Assembly: GCA_035528905.1 (NCBI GenBank)
Contig: DATKXU010000033.1
Coordinates: 1-27,798, forward strand
DNA from: DATKXU01 sp035528905
Lineage (GTDB): Bacteria > Armatimonadota > UBA5829 > DTJY01
Direction of reading: 5' to 3'
Length of the DNA stretch: 27,798 bases
The notes below the pieces were generated by a model that searched no databases, was not told where the DNA came from, and saw only the letters and a list, made by a program, of their open reading frames with translations. Positions 24,101-27,798 of the stretch are shown one piece after another. The stretch's first letter is position 1; each line of letters starts with the position of its first letter. The translations under genes and the position numbers were made by a program.

Positions 24101-24465
24101 AATTGGCGATTGATGGCAAAGTCCTGGCCGGGCGCATGGATGTCATCTACCACGGCGCCGACGGATGGAACATTCTGGATTACAAGACCGGGCGCGGCGA
24201 AAGCAGGGAGCGTTACGAGCTTCAGGTGGGAATCTACGCCTGCGCTGCGAGCCGCCTCATAGGGGAAATGCCCGTCCGCGCCGGCCTGATTCTACTGTCC
24301 GCCGGCGAGGAATGGGCGCGGGACACATCGGATGGCTCGGCCGCACGCCTGGCGCTTGGGAAGATAACCGAGGTCGCCGCAGCCATCGAGGCCGGGAGAT
24401 TCGATCCCAAGCCCGGCAAGGTCTGCGAATGGTGCTCCTTCGCCGCACATTGCGGGAAGGACTGA
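21178..24465 (+). CDS. AddA-like UvrD-fold protein with a dead motor and an intact Fe-S nuclease
   Basis: This 1,095-aa protein has AddA/UvrD architecture: an LTKDEKKAV opening, HVTTIHRFCSRVL, LLDYDDLLGKTTELL, VILLRSMADAHIYERAL and motif VI EAKRLLYLAMTRAEEHLIL (about 732-750). The ATPase residues are lost. Walker A, normally GAGSGKT, reads QERAKET (24-30), Walker B DEFQDT reads ADSQDA (341-346), and motif V HKSKGLE reads RRAREL. The C-terminal PD-(D/E)XK nuclease looks active: D988 in GRMD, D1001 and K1003 in LDYKTG, then YELQVGIYA. It has four Fe-S-type cysteines, C876, C1083, C1086 and C1092 (CxxCx5C). In canonical AddAB, AddA is the active motor and the Fe-S nuclease is on AddB. ATG 21178 has only a modest AGGTG site, and the frame is open upstream inside the previous gene. 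Confidence 0.8.
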   Translation: MPVLTKDEKKAVTALNRPVSVSCQERAKETEILVERFCRMVEQGRASPDEVLILTPTERTAREIRNGIARRLGRDQAVESAHVTTIHRFCSRVLHENAFEARIDPRFSVLTDARQRIVANRALDEAIEARRKELGAAELIAELGAEVIGEAVISICRHVRSLGCEPSELMPRVNDPRPFLETFERCYRELAASAETADYFLEKVMFHAQREMPKALESAERLACAADGFDWKDFQRVTRYRRRFTARRASRPIRQQIEAAGNALGNFLAACLDRPSSHRAGLLLDLAADFGTRYALAKERAGLLDYDDLLGKTTELLCSADRRPTEIACRYRDKFKYVMLADSQDASSIQRQILDAISQQHNVFTIGREQSAASLMRPDARVPREQAWSRRTLSITLQEGFCGRRGIAGFINWFFGKVWAEDSDVGHEDLKCAGSFGAKSEPDVEVILVPKVYKISPEGVYADCGRLNEALAIAHRILEITGGSPLFHTKEGRAGQRIGLRDIVILLRSMADAHIYERALEEHGIGVRVIGDRPFSSAPEVQDVLRLLQAVDNPADDIPNLDEPDRSRLSGIRGSIRELLDTRPEVGVAHILDIALAKSGFETRLLAMQDGRRRYANIRRLCEIAQEFRAHSLPDFVAHIQELERLAAHQMETAADEDIVRITTIRRARELRSPVVFVADMSRHLHPRHGPFVLDGDWGMAVQVRNPRTGEIETPLSHREISERVEDRVMSEAKRLLYLAMTRAEEHLILVGSSDLRGDFRSTYRETGSWTGWLENTLDLGPGTPEGELIAGRSRLMFRYSPPDRTQIPPLSDSPTLAERFAAELQEGRPIEGFGIPAEALETAANVLARCLAVERPVYPGVSRLSVSQILDYLECPARYRLIHIIGLPQEGTEPPEEAEETEYAAADLGHLVHRLLASVDFSHDAEPQIQALMAESAGEPLGAHAAPLLERFAASRCCRDLRSADRVLKETPFELAIDGKVLAGRMDVIYHGADGWNILDYKTGRGESRERYELQVGIYACAASRLIGEMPVRAGLILLSAGEEWARDTSDGSAARLALGKITEVAAAIEAGRFDPKPGKVCEWCSFAAHCGKD

Positions 24466-24557
24466 TCGCACGCCGGTCCGCCATCCAGGTCAAACATTCC
24501 ACAAGGGCGGAGGGATAATCGGCTGCCAAGCAGAAGCTATACTAGGAGGTGTCCAGG

Positions 24558-25550
24558 ATGACCCTTGAGGAGCAGTTCTCACGACTCATAAAGACTCTTC
24601 AGCTCATCGAGCACGAGCCGTGGAAATGGGACGTCGCCGGGCTCGAGCTCGAGTTCGGCGTCGCGCGCGCCACCGTGGAGCGGGATATCCGCATCCTCCG
24701 ACGATGGGGAACCATACAGCGCAGGAAAGGGTACTTCGCCATCAGGGAGATGCAATTCCTACCCACTTCCTTCACGGCAAGCGAGGCGCTGGCGCTGGTT
24801 CTCGCCGGCAGCATGGCCGCTGAACGCATCGGAATGCCCCCTACCGAAGCCATGCACAGCGCCCTGCGGAAGATTGATACTCTCCTGCCGGAGCAGGTGG
24901 ACACCATGATAAAGAGGATGCGGAGGCGCATTTCGGTGGGCGTCAACCTCATCCGCGAATGCAGTTCCGAGGTACTGGACGCGGTCAGCAAGGCGATTTC
25001 AAGCCACAATCCCATCGAGATTACCTACTACGTCATCACACGAAAGGAGATTACAAAGCGAAAGGTTGACCCATACGGGCTGACCTTCCGCTTCGGGAAC
25101 TGGTACCTGATCGGCCACTGCCACCTCCGGCAGGATGTGCGCACCTTCGGCGTGGATCGGATACGCGCCATCCGCATCCTGAACGAGCATTTCAAATACC
25201 CCAAAGACTTCAATCTGGAGGAGTACCTGGAACGCGGCTGGTCGCTTCAGGCCGACGCGGAGCAGGAGCACATCGTGCTTCGCTTTGACAAAGAGATTGC
25301 GCCTTGGATCGCGGCCTGCAAATTCCATCCGCACCAGAAGATAACCCTTCAGCCGGATGGATCCGCGCTGTTCGAAGTCACCGTCGCGGGGGTTGACGAG
25401 ATCAAACATTGGATACTAGGTTTTGGGGAGAACGTTGAGGTTCTGAAGCCTGAGAGCCTCCGAATTTCGATCGGCTCTACCTGCAGCAGGATGGCATACA
25501 TGTATGCCTCTGCGCCCTCCGGAGCGCACAGGAAACCTTGCGCCCCATAA
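24558..25550 (+). CDS. WYL-domain transcriptional regulator
   Basis: This 330-aa DNA-binding regulator begins with an HTH of DeoR/HTH_11 type (residues of about 5-60: WDVAGLELEFGVARATVERDIRILRRWGTIQRRKGYF). The WYL domain follows at about 145-225, with FGNWYLIGHCHLRQDVRTFGVDRIRAI, and then a C-terminal WCX extension (HIVLRFDKEIAPWI...NVEVLKPESLR). WYL proteins respond to nucleic-acid ligands and control DNA-damage responses (PafBC) or antiphage defence. It follows the AddA-like gene by 92 bp on the same strand, so a role in DNA-end processing or defence is likely but inferred. ATG 24558 has a perfect AGGAGGT at 7 nt, which is why it is preferred over GTG 24549. TATACT at 24538-24543 might give a nearly leaderless transcript. 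Confidence 0.9.
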   Translation: MTLEEQFSRLIKTLQLIEHEPWKWDVAGLELEFGVARATVERDIRILRRWGTIQRRKGYFAIREMQFLPTSFTASEALALVLAGSMAAERIGMPPTEAMHSALRKIDTLLPEQVDTMIKRMRRRISVGVNLIRECSSEVLDAVSKAISSHNPIEITYYVITRKEITKRKVDPYGLTFRFGNWYLIGHCHLRQDVRTFGVDRIRAIRILNEHFKYPKDFNLEEYLERGWSLQADAEQEHIVLRFDKEIAPWIAACKFHPHQKITLQPDGSALFEVTVAGVDEIKHWILGFGENVEVLKPESLRISIGSTCSRMAYMYASAPSGAHRKPCAP

Positions 25551-25566
25551 GAACGTAATGTAGTAT
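25538..25566 (+). promoter_or_regulatory. Possible promoter for the LolA-like gene
   Basis: TTGCGC (25538-25543), a 17-bp spacer and TAGTAT (25561-25566) lie at the end of the WYL gene, about 45 bp before the next ATG. Confidence 0.35.
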
Positions 25567-25609
25567 AGTACGTACCTGTGCCGCTCGGTGCGGTCATGCC
25601 GATAATGTA

Positions 25610-26395
25610 ATGTTGAAGCAAATTCAAAGAGATACAAGATTTCGACCGATGATTGCCCGGACAATCTTCTTCACGCCCTTGTGGGCGATGCTTGCCGTAT
25701 TGATCTCGTCTTCTTCGGCTGCGCACGGTGACGCCAGGAGCGCCATCGGCCAGGCGACCAACGGCTTTAGAGACGTAACGCTCACCTGCAAAGTGCTGTA
25801 CGCCAACCATGCGGAACTGAAGAAGATCGGCAAGGACTTCAACAAGAGCTATGAGTTCAAGAGCACCACTGTCCGGTACAAGGCGCCCAATAAGATGAAG
25901 ATGGAGGGCAAGCTCGGGCTGCTAAAGGCCGTCGTAGTGATCAACGGCGACCGAAAAGCCACCATCATTCCGGCTATCCATTATTCGAAAAAGGAGAACA
26001 TCAGGGACGAGCCGCACAAGCGCCAGACGGACATTGATATAGGCATCGTCACGGATTCGGTCTGGCGTGACTACATAGTGCTCGGCAACGCCGACGAAAG
26101 AGGGCCGAGCGGCGCCGTATACAAGATCACGTTCGTGCGTGAGAATGCCCGCGACAAGAAGCACGTGTGCTGGGTTGACGCCAGGACACTGAAACTGCTC
26201 AAGGTTGAGAAACACGAAAGCGACGGCAGCCTCAAATCCAGGTACATCTATTCGAGACACAGCCTGATAGAGGGGTTCATATGGGTGCCTGGCCGGATTG
26301 ACGTCTACAACCAGGATGGCAAGCTGGCCGGGACCACGGCATACGAAAATATCAGGATCAACACGGGCATCCCTGATTCCGTTTTCAGGATCTGA
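25610..26395 (+). CDS. Secreted LolA-like (outer-membrane lipoprotein-sorting type) protein
   Basis: The 261-aa protein has an N-terminal signal sequence (basic RDTRFRPMIAR, then TIFFTPLWAMLAVLISSSSAAHG, cleavage near residue 41). The mature part has the half-barrel pattern of LolA/DUF1571-like proteins: an N-terminal helix (ARSAIGQATNGFRDVTLTCKV), VRYKAPNKMKMEG, VVINGDRKATIIP, CWVDARTLKLLKVEKHESDGSLKSRYIY and a last strand ENIRINTGIPDSVFRI. LolA-fold proteins carry lipids or lipoproteins in the periplasm, but this family is diverse, so the cargo is unknown. No ribosome binding site is seen before ATG 25610, and a later ATG at 25649 is possible. A strong terminator follows. Confidence 0.75.
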   Translation: MLKQIQRDTRFRPMIARTIFFTPLWAMLAVLISSSSAAHGDARSAIGQATNGFRDVTLTCKVLYANHAELKKIGKDFNKSYEFKSTTVRYKAPNKMKMEGKLGLLKAVVVINGDRKATIIPAIHYSKKENIRDEPHKRQTDIDIGIVTDSVWRDYIVLGNADERGPSGAVYKITFVRENARDKKHVCWVDARTLKLLKVEKHESDGSLKSRYIYSRHSLIEGFIWVPGRIDVYNQDGKLAGTTAYENIRINTGIPDSVFRI

Positions 26396-26436
26396 GACAA
26401 CCAGGTTGCAACCTGAAACCCTTCTGATAAGTCTTG

Positions 26437-26461
26437 CAGGACGGCGAGAATCGCCGTCCTG
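26437..26461 (+). terminator. Intrinsic terminator after the LolA-like gene
   Basis: CAGGACGGCGA, GAA and TCGCCGTCCTG form a perfect 11-bp stem followed by a T-rich TTCGCTTGTTTG. A perfect 14-bp palindrome, CAGGTTGCAACCTG, lies 21 bp upstream at 26402-26415. Confidence 0.75.
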
Positions 26462-26504
26462 TTCGCTTGTTTGATGAGGCAAGTTCAAGCCGATTGTTCG
26501 TGGG

Positions 26505-27798
26505 GAAGGTAGTGTCAACCCTTTTGTGTAAAATGGCGAATTGGTTTCAGCTCCCAACGCTTGTTGAACGAATCGAATACGGCGAAGATGACCCGATCGC
26601 AGCTGGCCTTGTTTGCAAAGCAACTCATCGGTCGGGTCCTGCGCCGGACCTCTCGGAATATCCTCTCAATCAGGTTGGTGGTCCTGATCTTCTTCCAATG
26701 GTGCTCGGGCATCTGGTAGAAGGCGAGCAGTTCTTCGAGGTCCCTGGCCACACATTCTACCGCACCCGGCTCTTCTTCCCTCCACCTTGTCGCCCACTCT
26801 CTGTATGCACGGATCGCTTCTCGCCGGTTCGGCTGGTTATAGATCCGCTTCATGCCGGCCAGACACTCGTCCTGGTTCTTCCTGCGAACCTTTGAGGCAA
26901 CGTTTCTGCCCTTGTGTGCCCAGCACCTCTGCCTCTTCACGCCAGGGTATATGAGCTCTACCGCTCGGATCAGACCAGGGCTGCCGTCGGTTATGATAAG
27001 CTCCAGATTCTGCCCGTAGAGCCCCCGCTTCCACAGACTCTCCAGGAAGGCCTCGCAGCATGCCTCGCTCTCCGCTCTGGCCTGCTCGAATGCGATGAGA
27101 CACCGCTTGCCGTAGGTGGTGATGCCGTATGCGCACAGCACCATGACCTTCCTTGCGGCCGGCGCTTCCTTCACCTTCATCGTTACCGCATCCAGGATCA
27201 AGTGGAGATACTCGTCCTCTATCCGCCGCTTACGGTACTTTGCCACCTCGGCATCGAGCGTCTTTGCTATCCGTGACACGGTGGACGCCGACGGCTCTAT
27301 CCCAAGCAGCGGCGTCAGCACATCTTTGATCCTTCTGGTGGAGACGCCTCGCACGAACATCTCCCGGATCAGGTTCGCCACCTGCTTCTGCCTTCTCTGA
27401 TACTTGGCGATCAGCTTTGTTCGGAAGGTATTGTTCCTCGTGCGGGGTATCCGGAGGTCCTCAAGGAGTCCGAACACACTCTCCAGGTCTCGCTCGTAGT
27501 AGCCGTTCCTTGAGTCGGCCCTTCCGATCCCCCGCTCGTAGCGGGCAAATCCGAGGAACATGTCACATTCTGCTCGGAGTACTTCCTCAAGGAATGCCTT
27601 CACCGATCCGCGGCACTCGTCAAAGACATAGTCGAGCGGATCCTCCTCTGTGTCCCCCATGCTAAGCAGGAGATCCACCATCACCTGCTCCTGGAAGGAC
27701 GTTTCTCCCTCAGTCTTGAATAGCTTCATCGGGTACGCTGCTCCTTTCTTGTTTGTTTGCTTAACAAAACATTAGGAGCTCGTACCCTTTTCTACTCC
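26505..27798 (-). mobile_element. IS256-family insertion sequence (right end probably outside the window)
   Basis: The left boundary is near 26505-26530, where the transposase stop lies in GTGTCAACCC. The mirrored inverted-repeat end is not reached before 27798, so terminal repeats and target duplication cannot be confirmed. Confidence 0.6.
26515..27729 (-). CDS. IS256-family (mutator-type) transposase
   Basis: The 404-aa DDE transposase is full length for IS256. Family signatures are FARYERGIGRADSRNGYYERDL near the N-terminus, RGVSTRRIKDVLTPLLG, the first catalytic D in LILDAVTMKV, the second in LIITDGSPGLIRAV, CWAHKGRNVASK, and the third acidic residue, E, in TTNLIERIFREVRRRTRPM. ATG 27729 has AAAGGAG 11 nt upstream. 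No stop or frameshift is seen, so it may be active. It is inserted beside the terminator of the LolA-like gene and points back toward it. Confidence 0.95.
   Translation of the reverse strand: MKLFKTEGETSFQEQVMVDLLLSMGDTEEDPLDYVFDECRGSVKAFLEEVLRAECDMFLGFARYERGIGRADSRNGYYERDLESVFGLLEDLRIPRTRNNTFRTKLIAKYQRRQKQVANLIREMFVRGVSTRRIKDVLTPLLGIEPSASTVSRIAKTLDAEVAKYRKRRIEDEYLHLILDAVTMKVKEAPAARKVMVLCAYGITTYGKRCLIAFEQARAESEACCEAFLESLWKRGLYGQNLELIITDGSPGLIRAVELIYPGVKRQRCWAHKGRNVASKVRRKNQDECLAGMKRIYNQPNRREAIRAYREWATRWREEEPGAVECVARDLEELLAFYQMPEHHWKKIRTTNLIERIFREVRRRTRPMSCFANKASCDRVIFAVFDSFNKRWELKPIRHFTQKG

Noticed and set aside
1..27798. CRISPR arrays, rRNA, tRNA, tmRNA and replication-origin signals.
   Set aside because: None was seen: there are no spaced direct repeats of 25-40 bp, no DnaA-box clusters and no recognisable structural RNA other than the intron relic.

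Overview
The window is GC-rich bacterial chromosomal DNA (roughly 57-60% G+C by eye) with 21 protein genes or gene remnants, one IS256-family insertion sequence at the right edge and a relic of a group IIC intron. TGA, TAA and TAG all end ordinary genes, so the standard bacterial code applies. The gene set (single-chain glycyl-tRNA synthetase, ResB/CcsA cytochrome c maturation, SirC-HemA, two-domain NAD synthetase, Gfo/Idh/MocA and DUF1080 sugar enzymes, a GKRP-size MurQ homologue, DUF1444, a WYL regulator) suggests a diderm-like or Terrabacteria-type lineage such as Armatimonadota. That placement is a low-confidence guess from gene content. Predicted promoters are of the sigma-70/sigma-A type, most with 17-bp spacers, and most starts have clear GGAGG-type ribosome binding sites.

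Left part (1-9.6 kb): the end of an unknown gene, glycyl-tRNA synthetase, a 633-aa double-SIS etherase/GKRP-like protein, a small acidic protein on the minus strand and a secreted NHL-repeat protein. A haem block follows: resB, ccsA, sirC and hemA make the haem and sirohaem precursors and assemble c-type cytochromes. No hemC, hemB or hemL follows hemA in the window.

Middle (9.6-18.9 kb): a BlaI/MecI-type repressor with a palindrome inside its own promoter; a sigma-region-4-like HTH protein behind a full-consensus promoter followed by a second palindrome; a DUF1444 membrane-anchored protein; and a glycine-rich RRM protein whose terminator sits beside a 5' fragment of a group IIC intron. Next come a Gfo/Idh/MocA-aldo/keto reductase fusion, divergent from a DUF1080 3-keto-glycoside hydrolase-like lipoprotein, then a 54-codon membrane protein with an in-frame TGA. 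That TGA is followed at the right distance by a hairpin with a GGTCT loop, as in a bacterial SECIS, which makes it a candidate small selenoprotein. A secreted lipocalin-like protein and nadE close this part.

Right part (18.9-27.8 kb): a divergent promoter region drives an AddB-like helicase-fold protein without a nuclease domain. It is followed by an AddA-like protein whose Walker A and B motifs are both destroyed but whose iron-sulphur PD-(D/E)XK nuclease looks intact. A WYL regulator comes next, so this may be a rearranged recombination-repair or defence locus. A LolA-like secreted protein and the IS256-family transposase end the window.

The two most unusual items are the UGA/SECIS-like small gene and the AddAB-like pair with the nuclease and the intact P-loop on opposite subunits.
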